DNA of 64,000 nucleotides from Fasciola hepatica. Lineage: Eukaryota > Platyhelminthes > Trematoda > Plagiorchiida > Fasciolidae. The notes under the pieces were generated by a model. That model worked only from the letters and a program-made list of their open reading frames with translations. It had not been told where the DNA came from and did no database searches. Numbering within the stretch: the stretch's first letter is position 1; every line of letters begins with the position of its first letter. Shown here piece by piece: positions 1-58,769 of this stretch. Where the stretch lies: NCBI GenBank assembly GCA_948099385.1, contig CANUEZ040000113.1, positions 7,638,501-7,702,500 of the forward strand. Direction: 5' to 3'. The position numbers and the translations under genes were made by a program.

Positions 1-2377
1 AGTTGAGATAGGTCTAAAACACGGAAAAATAATTTTACTTTACTGGAAAACGCTATCGTTTACCAGTCCGGCCAGCTCATTTAGTCACGAAATGCCCCTC
101 AAGGGACTACTTTGGGGCTATTTTAATGATGTGGTGTAAGTTGGGGAATTTTTCCTTAGCTTCAAGTACGGTTCATAACAAGGAAGTACACCATGAATTC
201 TTTGTAAAGTGCTACTTTTATAAAGATAATGGGTACCAGAAAGTACTCGGGTCGTGGTGAGTAATTTTCGAGGATTTTCGTGCACCATGTTATTTTCTTT
301 AATGGAAACCGATGAAAGTTCACTAACTAGTACCACAAGATGAAGCAACGTAAAAGAGCTTACCGAAATTCCAAAGTAAAGCAAGTGAGCCGCTGCATTC
401 TCTGTATGTTCAGAAGTAACCCCAAAAATGCCCCCGGGCAGTCTCAGAAGGGACCAAATTGGGACGAATTTGGGACTAATTTTGAACTAATTTGGGACTA
501 TTTTGCCGACTGAGCGGGCACAGCTTGGTAGCCGTGTACACGGATGAGTCTCAACCAATCAGGATGGTCCCGGATATGCTCAACAAAAGCTCCCTGTGAT
601 GGGTTACTTCAAGTCTGCCATACAACTAAAATGCCGTTCCGCTCCCTTGGTCCTCGTGCCACTTTCGCTCACGTAGCTCTGGGTGGGACGATTTCAATAC
701 GCCCCTTCAGGTCAGTTTATTGTGCTGACCACAGAGGGTTTAAAACCAAGTCCCTAAGTTGGGGGATGACATCACCAAGGACTACCTCTAAGGCGCAAGA
801 GAAATTATGGCGTCGGCCGAAGGCTTCAAGTGCCTCAAATTGCAGCTCTAATGCTGCCAGTGGAACCTAGGGATCATGAAGGATGAAAGCCACCGATTTT
901 GAAGTAATGGAAGATAACATGAGGTCTGTGTCCGGCCGTGCCCCATCCTCAGGCGTGGTTACATAACCGTAGCGTATCGTGAAACATTGTGTCGTGCAAA
1001 AAGTGAGGACATGGATTACGGCGCAGACTCACAGACTCACCGGGCTGGCGGGTTATCCAGGAGGAAAATGGCTCACTAATATAGAAGGCTTTCGAGTGCA
1101 GCCTATGAAAGGGCCTCCTATCCGGTCACAAGGTGAATTAAGAACGAAATCTTTCCCATGAAATTGATGGAGAAGACTTGAGTCGGCGAACAGGTGCTGA
1201 AGTGTGTTCTTTTCATCTTGGTACCGAAAAGGTACAAATGAGAAAAATACACGAAATATAACGAACGCTAAGGTATAGAGAAAGCAAACCGAGTGCATGT
1301 GCAGTCGGCGAGAAACCGGGAGAAAAAAATCATTCAAACAAGAGGTCAACGGAAACCTTGGAAAGTTCAGTTCGGTTAGTCGTACTCAGCCGGAAGAGAC
1401 AAGGAGGTCGAAACCAAGGGTCAGAAAAGATCGCACAGAAAATAACCCTGAAATGGTGCCCGGAAAACCGTCAGCTTCTCAGTTCGACCGAGGTCACTAC
1501 CCTCTCTTCACTGGCCTCCAGGTCTGAAAGCAGCAGGTTATGAACTACTAAGCCACCACTATAGGATGAAATATATGAACCTTTTCTTCCCCAAATCACG
1601 AGCTGTCCATGGGGCTTTCTAAGCCCAAGATGTTTAGTGACATGTGCCAGATTTATGCTCTCTGCCGGTGTCTGCTGCATTCCTGAGTGTGAGCTGTCAG
1701 CTAACAGTGTGTTTGATGTCGGCTCAGCGTCCGCTTACTAGATGCTAACACGGAGTCTATCTGGGGCTCACTTCATTTCAGTTCAGTTCAGTTCAGTCTG
1801 CACAGGACAGGTAACGGCCACGGCTAATCAAGCGTCCAGAATTCCTTCGATGGTAAGCACACCAGTTATGCACCCACCACTGCCGAGTGTATTTGATCGA
1901 ATCCCCGCTAAAACTGAGAGGGAAAAGGAAAACCTCATCGCACATTAACTGCGAGAGACATTATGCATCGTGAGCTTCCGCTGAGACAGTATGCAGTGAA
2001 GGAAAAAGTCTGTTAAAACATACTCCAGAAGGACCACAGTGCTGCTGATTAGACCTTACTTCGCGGTTTCCTTAGTAAACGCGTGCTTTGGTCCTTTGTA
2101 CTGCGTGGACCACCTGCACGTTACTCTAATGTGCGGCACTGCACAATTATGTTAACCAGAACAGTATTCTCCACGACCCGTGAGAACGAGAAGGCGATTG
2201 GGAGAGATAGTGGTTAGCGTGTATTTGGGAGCGTGCGTGAGAGCGTGCGCAAGAGCAACGGTCAAATGGCAACCGCGCTTGGTAGTCAACGTTAAGTTAA
2301 ACAATAAACGTGGTAAAATGTATGAACGAAGATGGCAACCGCTACAGTGCTACCCGTCACCCATCTAGTTGATATAC
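1..2377. other. No recognisable gene; upstream flank of CSTF3
   Basis: Short open frames on both strands here resemble no family I know and are interrupted by stops. A run of TTCAG units near 1775-1797 resembles the 5-bp tail repeats seen at the 3' ends of the RTE-like elements in this window, and a related run lies near 3650-3690. This suggests old retrotransposon tails, but no coding part is attached. I see no promoter motif that I would assign to CSTF3. Confidence 0.4.
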
Positions 2378-2384
2378 TCAAGGC

Positions 2385-2740
2385 TCACTACAAGGAAAGA
2401 TCTCGTACCACTTGCGATCTAGGGCACCTTTGAAGAATTGGACTGTCTGCAGATCTACCATTTCACCAGACAGACCGTTCCAACTGTTCACAACCCTGTT
2501 GCTGAAGAAGTGCGATCTAGCCATCAACATAGATCGGGCTTTTATCAACTTCTTTTCATGTCCTCTTGTTCTGGAGTCCACGGCCACTTGGAATAGACTA
2601 TCTGGTCTAAGGCCAGAAAAGTCCTCCACTACCTTGAACGTTTCTGTGAGATCTCCTCGACTTCTCCTCCTTTCCAACGAGAAAAGATTCAGGTCACAGA
2701 GTCTCTGCTCGTAAGTCTTACCCCTCTGCCCTTCAACCAT
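2385..2740 (-). mobile_element. CR1-like LINE fragment, C-terminal end of reverse transcriptase
   Basis: The minus-strand frame reads through about 118 residues with the typical tail of CR1/jockey-type reverse transcriptases: a YEQRLCDLNLFSLERRR segment, then RGDLTETFKV, and a closing FFSNRVVNSWNGL block followed by a short FKGALDRKW-like segment. The catalytic palm is absent, so this is a 5'-truncated or broken fragment. It ends about 270 bp upstream of the first CSTF3 coding exon. It belongs to the same broad family as the larger element at 3900-7560 but is a separate copy. Confidence 0.75.
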
Positions 2741-2900
2741 TCGCCAGTGGTGGGCGCCTACCTAGTGTGCATACCGTCGATGGAATTCTGGACGCTTAGC
2801 TGACAGAGACCATTATCTGTTCCGTGCAAAATGAATTGTACTGAACTCAATACCTGCCCAGATCCGCATTGCCCGTCATGCGGTTGCTAGGTTCGTCAAT

Positions 2901-2940
2901 CCTCGTGAATCCTCGTGAATCCTCGTGAATCCTCGTGAAC
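2901..2940. repeat. Four tandem copies of a 10-bp unit
   Basis: The unit cctcgtgaat is repeated four times, the last copy ending in c instead of t. The array sits about 70 bp upstream of the proposed CSTF3 start codon, so it probably lies in the 5' leader or core promoter region. Whether it is a binding-site cluster or simple slippage cannot be decided from one sequence. Confidence 0.9.
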
Positions 2941-3012
2941 AGAAGCGGTGTTCCGCTACGTTCGTGGGCCTACGTGAAATCCGTCGGACGCCCTCAGGTT
3001 GACATATTCACG

Positions 3013-50562
<47,550 letters not shown>

Positions 50563-51270
50563 CAATCAGACGGTTCTCCGATCCAGGAATGTACATAGAA
50601 TGACAATCCTTTCGTCCCCTCTTATTCCTTTCTGGTTTTGACATCTGGTATTTTATCCTTTTTCCATATTTGGGCTTTATTCTGTTGCCTATGTAGTTAA
50701 ATGTAAACAAATCTGGTTTATATGCAGTTATTTTTTGTAAACTCATGCAAGAAAAAATCTCAACACGACTTATTACTTTTTCGAATATCAGCGTGCAGTC
50801 AAGGTACGGATTCTTTTGGGTGCATAACGTCTCTTTTCCATTTTTCCTCAGAGTGTTCTGTTGGTTGCTATGACACAAACTATGAATCCCAGTATTCAAA
50901 AAAATGCTATGATAGTCAGTAAGAGTACTGAATTTCTCTCGCAATCATCGTATTGGCTTTCCTTCGTTGAAAGAGAGGAATATTAGTGATAATATTGGAA
51001 ACAAACCCAGATAAGCTGTTTCTTCGGATATGCGATGCCGTCGAGTTGGACAGATTGAAAATGACTTAAACGTCTGATAGGTCAAGTTCGCAGACTGCGC
51101 TCGATATTAGCTATAAAATTTCAGTAGAACAAGCAACATCGAAGGAAGTACAAGTTATGAGAGTGCAAATGGAAAATACAAGGGGAACTGAAAAGTGAGG
51201 CTCAACAACATATGTTCATTTTCAGAGAATGTATTGTTGGCACGAGCAGCCTGAATCGTATGGTTTTGGA
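50563..51270. other. CSTF3 3' flank; no AATAAA seen
   Basis: This should contain the 3' untranslated region and the cleavage site. I see no AATAAA or ATTAAA in the first 500 bases after the stop; T-rich tracts occur at 50640-50680 and 50728-50740. The true 3' end cannot be placed from the sequence alone. Confidence 0.5.
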
Positions 51271-51274
51271 AAAT

Positions 51275-51345
51275 ACACTTGCACTCTCCGGCGACCCCCC
51301 GCATACCGGGCAGATGCTCTGCCAGCTGAGCTGTCGCGGTCCGGA
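51275..51345 (-). pseudogene. tRNA-like sequence, defective T arm
   Basis: On the minus strand, cagctcagctggcagagcat (51317-51336) is a near-perfect box A and D arm, and an anticodon-arm-like segment follows. The expected GGTTCGAATCC box B is missing: the sequence reads gggtcgccggagagtgc instead. It is therefore a tRNA pseudogene or the head of an unidentified SINE rather than a working tRNA. Confidence 0.45.
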
Positions 51346-51789
51346 CAGTACGGTGTGATTAACGCTATGTTCATTTGTCCAGTGTGTTCACTGATTTTGG
51401 GTCCATTCTGGAAGTTTTTAATTTCTACGTTTGTTACTGACATCGATGATAGTAGTTAGGTATTGCTTTCGCCTATGGTAGTTAAGTTGTCCCCTTGAAA
51501 CAGGTGTTGCATTATGTCATTCCTTTTTATTGCAACAGAATAGTTAAACAAAGTTGTGATATTTGAAGACAAATACTCAATTACCTTTGTGTACAGACCG
51601 TATTTTGCAGCCGACCTGAGTCTGAACTTTTGAAATTGAAGAATAAGACGACAGTTCGCGCACACAATTAGCCGGAGACCAATGTGTACTTTATACACTC
51701 AAATCTGGGTAGTCGGATGGTACGAGAATTAGAGGGATCATTGGTAGAAGTGGAGTGAAGTTGGGTGAAGACATATCCAGAACGCTTTT

Positions 51790-52090
51790 CTAATACATGC
51801 TTACGCATGAGCACAGCAGAAGGGGCATTTACACGATAGCCATGAAGGCCCACTGCACTATTGGCGATAACCGGCAGCCAGTCCCTGAGACTTGGAGTGG
51901 TGAAGAACCACATAAGGTCTCGGTAAATCAGGTGTGGTAACGATCCGGACGACAGTGGGTTACTGTCTACCACCAAAGTAACCGGTGATGGCGGGGTTTC
52001 GAACCTCAAGCTTCTGAGGTAGTAAGCAAACGCTTCAAACAACTCGACCACCACCGAGACCAGTCCGTCCGGAAAATCTTGTGATGTTTT
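51790..52090 (-). repeat. SINE-A, fullest copy with tRNA-like head
   Basis: On the minus strand the head reads ggtggtcgagttgtttgaag (box A) with box B GGTTCGAAACC about 35 bases on. The body follows: CACCGGTTACTTTGGTGG, ACAGTAACCCACTGTCGTCC, GACCTTATGTGGTTCTTC, CACTCCAAGTCTCAGGG and the end GCGTAAGCATGT. This is the reference copy for the family within this window. Confidence 0.85.
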
Positions 52091-52609
52091 GAGGACTAGG
52101 AGATGGATTTTTAAAGTCCTCTTCGGTTGATGGGGCATAACGTATAGCTACGAAGTCAAAATATTTAATTACACTTCTGGAGGACTTAAGCGAGGGGTCG
52201 CTAACTTGGGGAGGAAAGAGAGGGTGAAGATATTAGCTTGGGTAATATCAGTTATTGACTAGGAATCTGGACGACTTGACGGTGAATCTCTCGTTTGGGA
52301 TATCCCTCGAACAATATAACTGGCGTGTCATGCCGGTAAACTAGGTGGAATAAAGCTTCTATGGCCACAAATTCGCTGGATATGCCTTTGTTTTGCCACG
52401 AAAATGGCGCTTCCTGATTCGCCAGCAGGAGACTTTTGTTTGAGATTCTAAATCGAGCGGCCTCTTTGATGCGAAAGGCTTCATAAACCACCGATAAATT
52501 GGCAACAATTGAGAATCCATGGTTGCACGCTGTAACGATAAACTGGTTATTTGTCCTGAAGAACTGACTTCCGTTTTCGGTTCTTTTCCACCGTATGCTT
52601 CTATTCATT

Positions 52610-52700
52610 CTGCCTCCAACTAGACGACACTGAGGGATAGCAACCAAAACCAGAGCACAGAAGTGCGAGGTAAACGGTCGAATGAACTGTACTGACTTTT
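52610..52700 (+). mobile_element. RTE-like LINE tail, solo 3' end
   Basis: gagggatagcaaccaaaacc and agagcacagaagtgcgaggt match the 3' ends at 17150-17200 and, in reverse, at 23060-23110. It ends with a GAATGAACTGTACTGA tail. Nothing else of the element remains. Confidence 0.7.
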
Positions 52701-53961
52701 GAGAACTGAGATCTTGGAATGCAGTCGAAGAAGAAATAATGAAATATGCGGCTAACAAATTCAACAGAGTTGTTTACCTATTTACAGTTAGAAAGAATCC
52801 GAAACGATGCATAACAATATTCTATTTGACTGATGGTACGATGGTGTGCATATGTGAAAATTATTCATTCGAAGGTAAACACCAACCTCCCGTTACCTCC
52901 GTGTTGAAATACCTCGGTCGGTTGTTGGATAGATAAGCAGTTGGTCACGGAGAACATCCCGGGAGAAGCGGTTAAATGTCGCAAACTGTGGAAGTGGTAA
53001 TAAGGTCGGCTAGAAAAGATGGTCCACATAGAATAGTAACCGGGTATTTCAGATTAGTGCTACAATTCTGGCTTACTTTTCTGAAAATATGCAAAACCAA
53101 ATAACGCGACAGAATTCTCTCATCCCGTATCAAACTGCTGGACAAATAACTAGGAAGTCATACACTTCGTAGAGTAGAATCATGGGGCCAGATGGAAAAT
53201 ACCGAATAATATCAGAGGTTAGTGGACCAGAACAATTGTAACACAAGTTCACATTGGACGAATCGATCGGCTCATTTGTTCAATGCCGTTCGCAGTTAAT
53301 TGAATTGAAGTAATGAACCAGTGCGCAAACATCATAAGCCACGAACGCGGCATGGTCATCTCGGCACTTGTTTTCCGTTTCTTGAGATATTCGTGACAGC
53401 CGAAATTAGTAGAAATAGTATCCTCGACCCTCTGATCACGAGTACGCTCCGTAAAACGTTTCCCCTAATTCACGGTGTTTACCTGACAGACTGTGCAAGT
53501 GATCGAAACCGATCTTAATAAAGTCTATCGAAACATCCGTAAACGAATGATGATGTTGTTTTGGACAAACGTGGTGAAAGGATCTCGAAGCCGATCAGGA
53601 TGAGGGAATGACACAGTGGTTGTTTTGAGAACCGGAAGACGATAATTCCGCCCTTCTAAGGTCTGTCATTGCCTTATTGTTCTTATTTTGTGTTCTAAAC
53701 GGGGGAGGGTAGTGCGACAGCTGTTCCCTTTAATTCCAAGTAGGTAAGTGAGAACCTGATATGGTCCGTTTCTGTCTACGTTACAAAAGAAATCGGTCCG
53801 AAACGCGCCTCCAGAGATCTAGCCTAAATATCCGTGTCGACCAGGAACGTCAGGCCCTACAAAATGTTATTTCGATCCACAAATATGAAATTATTTGAAG
53901 TAGGAATTTATAGTTTGTATATCTCACAATTACTTGCGGTTAGTGTGTGGGATTGATGGTA

Positions 53962-54050
53962 CTTTGTCGACTGACTGTCCTTTGGATCTCAACTTTCACG
54001 CATAAGCCCTAGATCATCCGAGAAACCCTGCGCTAGGAAGCACCAGACTC
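53962..54050 (-). mobile_element. SINE-B 3' fragment in inverted orientation
   Basis: The reverse complement gives gagtctggtgcttcc and then the SINE-B tail through gatccaaaggacagtcagtc, matching 18219-18291. It joins head to head with the full copy that begins at 54051. The junction falls at the equivalent of the hammerhead stem III/cleavage region. Confidence 0.75.
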
Positions 54051-54336
54051 AACCGTATCTCCATTCGAAGCTGTCGGACATTTGTGGCTGTCATTGAAGA
54101 CGACATCCGAACAAACTTAACTCACTGATTCGGAATGGCCCGGACGGGAGCGGGGTGGCACAGTGGTAACGCACGCACTCGAAGTTAAAAGGCTCGGGTT
54201 CAAACTGTGAGCGCGGCGGTGGATATGCGCCACTGATGGGCTCTAGCAAGAGCGAAACTCGAGTGCGGTGCTTCCGAGTGCACGGTTGGTCAGATGATCT
54301 GAGGCTCGTGCGTGAAAGGTGAGATCCAAAGGACAG
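54051..54336 (+). mobile_element. SINE-B copy 2: tRNA-like head plus hammerhead remnant
   Basis: Aligns with 18009-18291: ctccattcgaagctgtcgg, gacgggagcggggtggcaca (box A within), GGGTTCAAACTG (box B, decayed), the ribozyme region, and the tail ggtcagatgatctgaggc. It is more mutated than copy 1, especially around box B. Confidence 0.83.
54221..54275 (+). ncRNA. Hammerhead remnant, SINE-B copy 2
   Basis: CTGATGG (54233-54239; last A changed to G), stem II GCTC/GAGC with a TAGCAA loop, GAAA (54254-54257), CTCGAGT and then G at 54265 where cleavage needs A, C or U. Stem I GCGCC/GGTGC and the outer GGA/TCC pair are kept. The changed core A and the G at the cleavage position predict no activity, but the first box keeps the T that copy 1 has lost. 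Confidence 0.7.
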
Positions 54337-54339
54337 CCG

Positions 54340-57300
54340 AATTTACGGTTTGATTCATCACGATGCATTTATCCTGATAACCCTAGAAAAGAATTACCCC
54401 GATGTGGTCCATCACAGTTGTTTCCATCTATGCCTTACTGTAATGTCAGCTTATCTGGCGGCCCACTGCATACGATTTTCCATCTCTCTATTAGTCTTCG
54501 AACAAAATCGTACACGAAGCCAGCTGCATTCGAGACTCTGGGTTCTGTTTTATTATTATGCGGAAACCCGATGCCCAGTAAAATATATCGACTCGGCGTC
54601 AGGAAATTCACTAGATTACAAAATACTATGGACCACATAACGGTTATCACGCAAGTTACCGGGGGCCAATAATGCTGGCCCAAGGGTACGAGAAGTGTTC
54701 TACTTTCTGTCTGCGGTATCGCATAGAACCAGATTGAATTATCATATGCTGGAGTACGCAGAGGTTAGAGTCGTTTTTGGTGGCCCTCCAGTGAATACTG
54801 AAAAAGTTATCCCATCTTACCCCGGGGGTATGAGAGAAATACGTAATCTAGCGAATTCAGTTTGGGCCGAAACGGTCCAGTAGAGAGAGAGCTACAAACT
54901 GAATACACGTGCGACACACGTCTGCGGTGTCACCCTCTGAAATAACATACCTCTCCATTTTACATACGCAGATTTGGGGGGATTGGTATGCAAACAGCGT
55001 TTCTACTTCTATTTATTGTTATACTGAACCAATATAATTAAATTTATCAGTGAGCCATTCATTTATCTCCTCTACTGAGAGTTACACTGCTTGTTATGAA
55101 AATTTCTATTCCGTGACCGGCTTATCGGTGTTTCAACAAAAACCTAGAGGTAGCATAGGCACAACGCAAACCCCATCTGTCCACTTGAAGGGTTGCAGTA
55201 GTCAGTTTGATAACTCGATCTCGGTGGGGTGCTTCAATTATTTTAACGCACTATACAGTGTGCCTCATATGTGACGCTCAGAGGCAGTAACAGGTCAGGA
55301 AATTGCATTGGACTACGTGTTTCGGTGCTATCGGCATCGGAGTTCAGTTCGTCTGTTGCCTAAAGGTCTGATGGTCAAGAGGACTACGAAACAGACAGGT
55401 CTTGGTTGAGAACTGAGCGATCGATTCAGTGCGCGCACCTTCGGGCGGTGACCTTTCAAGCGTCACGTATGAGACACACTGGATTAGTAAGTCCAGAAGT
55501 GGCCGTCAGGCTCTGGGCACTTACCCAGATTCTCCACAGATTGTGGTCGGGAAAAACAAATATGTTTCCCTCGAAACCACCGAGTAGACAAGCCTCAGAT
55601 GGCCTGAGGGAGCGATTTTGTCTCCGTAGTCAAGCCTGCATGGGAACTGATTGTTATGAACAGATCAGATAATCCGAACGAGAGGACTATTTTGAGTCTT
55701 TTGGTGCTTACATGTACATGACTAAGAAATTGCCTCATTCAGTGAATATCGATCGGCAATCATTTTGCTCAGACAGAAAGTCAGCCTGTCCGGACAGTTG
55801 ATCGCTGGACCTTTCGATGACTGAATCACACTATTCACTGAAGTCTGTCAAATGTTGCTCCCTCAGAAAGTGGATTAGGCGTGGCCCGTTTCCTTGGCTA
55901 TTCTCGGGATCAATAGTTAACACCTGGTAATCCATAGTTCTAAAGGCATACATCGATCATGAATCGGTAAGCGCTTTGCTATTTGATCCGGTTTCGAGGA
56001 CAAAGTGCAAATACGCCACAGTCAATATGTTTGACCGTTATAACCTCACAACAGCTTCACACCGGAATTCCCAAAGCCCAAGGCTTGAAACCAAGGTCAG
56101 CTGAAACAACAGTGCCGTCTACCACTGTGGTGAATGAATATGCTACTTAGCAAGTAGTTGATTGCTGAAAACGGAACTATCGCCAGTCGTAGATTATCAA
56201 CGCCGCTACGCCCAAGAGACTAAATGCAATAAGGTGAACGACGATAGGTAAACCATACGACTGCTCTTCCGTCGAATGGCAACTGTCCATAAGCGAAGAG
56301 GACAGCAACTTTGCAAATGAGCATGCTTGTAACGTTTGGTTTGCTTCGTCGATGTCCGAACAAGCTGTTTGCAATAAACCACCTATGACCCAAGCACGTC
56401 CTCTGGATTACAACACGGCAGTGGTCGGTAAACCAATGAGTCCAAATTCCTGTCCTTTTGTAGGTGATAGACAATTGGTTCACTCGGTTACCTCAGTACG
56501 CAAAGCAAAATGACTCACCTTAATGACTACATGCGGTGGGTAAAACGGGATTTATCACTGACCTTGTCTTAACCACCGATCAAATGTCCGATGACGAAAA
56601 GTTTGGGAGCCGGAAATCAGCAGTGTTAAGGACAAAGAGATGCTCGGTAGACCAAAAGGGATTAGCAACAAAACTGTATCATATCGGGCTCTCGAGAATA
56701 TTCGAGTCGGCTGGTGGAAAATTGGCGCACTTAATTTCATTATAATTGCTGGGCAGGCGCCAGATTCACATTCCACCAATTAAAATAATGAAGTATCAAA
56801 TTAACTGTGACATCAGGATACAAAATAAGGATGATTTGTCGACAATTCGATTCGATTTAGAGGGACTTTGTACGCAAATTGGTGATGATCACATACTTGG
56901 TCATCATTACACGATCGGAGAACGGTACTAGTGAATTTATGCACAAAAGCGAATTAGCTAGTAGGAATACGGTCCAAAGTAGTATGGCTTCTTAAGAGAC
57001 AAGGATTTGAATGATATTTGAATTTAATATGAACTGCCTGAGTCTATCTGAAGTACGAATGTTTGTTCACAGCCACGCGATTAGCGAGATTTTCGTGGAA
57101 ATAAATATTTATGCATTCTAGTGCCGTATTATTACCAGTATTATTGCTATTATTACTAATATTGTTACTACATTAGAAGTAGTGTAAATATTGCTCAATC
57201 CATTTAGAACGTAAATACTAGGTGAAATCATGTGTTGTAAGTGCACACCAGCAGAATTTCTTGAATGGTTACTTACTTCGTTCATTATTCAGTTTACTGT

Positions 57301-57559
57301 TCTCATACGACAGAGAACGCGCTTGAATAAAGACTCGATAACACAGCGTTGTTGGAAAAGTTGGTAGTCAGTCAACGTTTTGCTTACCCCAAGTAACTTT
57401 TCTGAAAACCGCTTTACAGGCTAGTCGTAACTTGTTGCAGAATGTGCCCGTATAAGGTGAATGATGAATTTCTGATAACGACTGTTCTGACGAAATCATA
57501 TTATGGGGATCGAAGAGCCACAAAGACAAGATCGCTCCGTCAGGTCAACTGAGGCTTGT
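54340..57559. other. No gene recognised
   Basis: Several open frames of 60-117 codons (for example at 54319-54672 and 54695-54883) resemble no family I know and lack supporting splice or coding signals. An ATT-rich patch lies at 57125-57175. Confidence 0.4.
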
Positions 57560-58099
57560 CTACTCGGTGGTTTCGAGGGGACCACACTTGTTTTCCTTGC
57601 CCACGATCAGTGAACAATCTGGGTAAATGCACTCACAGTCTGAGGGCCACTTCCGAAATAATCTGTACATGCAAGAAATGGCCAGAACGATGATAAACCG
57701 AACAAATGGATGAGTAATAACTGGGTTACGTAGTTTTATTACCAATGGAAAGTGCCTGACGACAACTAACACAGATGATTCATATTCACTCCATAATCGT
57801 AGTCTGATAATGTTAGTAACGAATCGTGGTACTAGCAAATGGCACTGAGAACAGTAGGCGAAATACCAGCATATCACTGTGGTGACGCGAATTATGGATA
57901 CTCCTACCTTAAATGTTTCAGGGAGATACTTGTTACTAATGAGTAGACTGCTCAGTGAGGCAGAAATATACTCGCCGCTTACGTCCTTTGCAAAGTAGAC
58001 AAAAGCAGTTGCAATCGCAGGGCCCAACCCAAGTATATTGCATATCTGAAAGACAGAGTAGCTCAAGAAATTTCCTCTCCTTCTTTCTATGTAAAACAC
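57560..58099 (-). CDS. Unrecognised open frame, hydrophobic, low support
   Basis: A 179-codon frame on the minus strand with several hydrophobic stretches (GLGPAIATAFVYF, VSIIRVTTVICWYFAYC, FVRFIIVLAISCMY). I recognise no family. It could be an exon of a membrane protein or a chance frame in intergenic DNA; it has no paired splice evidence. The neighbouring + strand frame at 58239-58769 is of similar length and equally unassigned. Confidence 0.2.
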   Translation of the reverse strand: MFYIERRRGNFLSYSVFQICNILGLGPAIATAFVYFAKDVSGEYISASLSSLLISNKYLPETFKVGVSIIRVTTVICWYFAYCSQCHLLVPRFVTNIIRLRLWSEYESSVLVVVRHFPLVIKLRNPVITHPFVRFIIVLAISCMYRLFRKWPSDCECIYPDCSLIVGKENKCGPLETTE

Positions 58100-58238
58100 T
58101 TAGACGGATAAGACATGTCAGTACTGAGATCACATGAACTGTTTCATAGTGTGTTTTTGAACCGAAAGCAATCGATGTTCATGCACGTCCGCTAACCTCA
58201 CTCGTTCCAAAGACGTACAGTGAGCCTTATGAATTATT

Positions 58239-58769
58239 ATGGTAGCACCGCAGTCCAACAGACATAATTCTCATTTCTGGCACGCAACCCGAAGGACTTT
58301 TGAAAATTTAGCATACTATGTATCTCAGCGCTTGGCTGGACAGAGAAAATCTACTGCAGTTACTTCTGCTCTGCAACAAGTTTACCTTGAGAATAGTATT
58401 TTCTTGATCAGTTTTATCTCTTTGGGATTGTCTGTCGTGCTCCAAATGGATTCAAGCTTTCTAGAAATACGTCTGTTCAAACTGAAAGACCCTTGTATGA
58501 TCAAAGACAATCGTAGTACATGTGTGTACAAAAGACAGACATATAAAAACCGACCGCTTGAAGTACTGACAGCTGTGCCAACCATTGAAGGAATTGTGAA
58601 TCATGGATTGTCCCGTATCGGTTACCAAGATGCTAGTCCAGAACTGGAGCGACTGTGTAAGTCATATTTAGACCCGATAAGTATTACTTGCCTGTGTGTT
58701 TACACACGCTACACGTTTTCGGATATGTCAATGTTTGTAACGTGCTTTTATATTCGAGGTAGAGAGTGA
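58239..58769 (+). CDS. Unrecognised open frame, one hydrophobic segment
   Basis: A 176-codon frame: a polar N-terminal part (HFWHATRRTFENLAYYVSQR), one likely membrane segment (NSIFLISFISLGLSVVLQM), then a polar region with several cysteines. No family recognised. A further open stretch follows at about 58960-59070 (VAKWNVRESYRLVSKRLAID). Possibly part of a multi-exon gene together with the putative exons at 61.3-62.9 kb; that is speculation. Confidence 0.25.
   Translation: MVAPQSNRHNSHFWHATRRTFENLAYYVSQRLAGQRKSTAVTSALQQVYLENSIFLISFISLGLSVVLQMDSSFLEIRLFKLKDPCMIKDNRSTCVYKRQTYKNRPLEVLTAVPTIEGIVNHGLSRIGYQDASPELERLCKSYLDPISITCLCVYTRYTFSDMSMFVTCFYIRGRE

Noticed and set aside
544..870. 108-codon open frame on the + strand
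   Set aside because: No similarity to any family I know, no splice context, and similar chance frames occur throughout the window.
2935..3012. Extension of CSTF3 exon 1 upstream of 3013
   Set aside because: The frame stays open but begins with GTG, runs through the tandem repeat and does not resemble CstF-77 N-termini.
51275..51345. Functional tRNA gene
   Set aside because: Box A and the D arm look right but the T arm and box B are absent.
52252..52764. 170-codon minus-strand frame
   Set aside because: Its beginning overlaps, on the opposite strand, the RTE-like 3' end at 52610-52700, so at least that part is transposon-derived; the rest is unrecognised.
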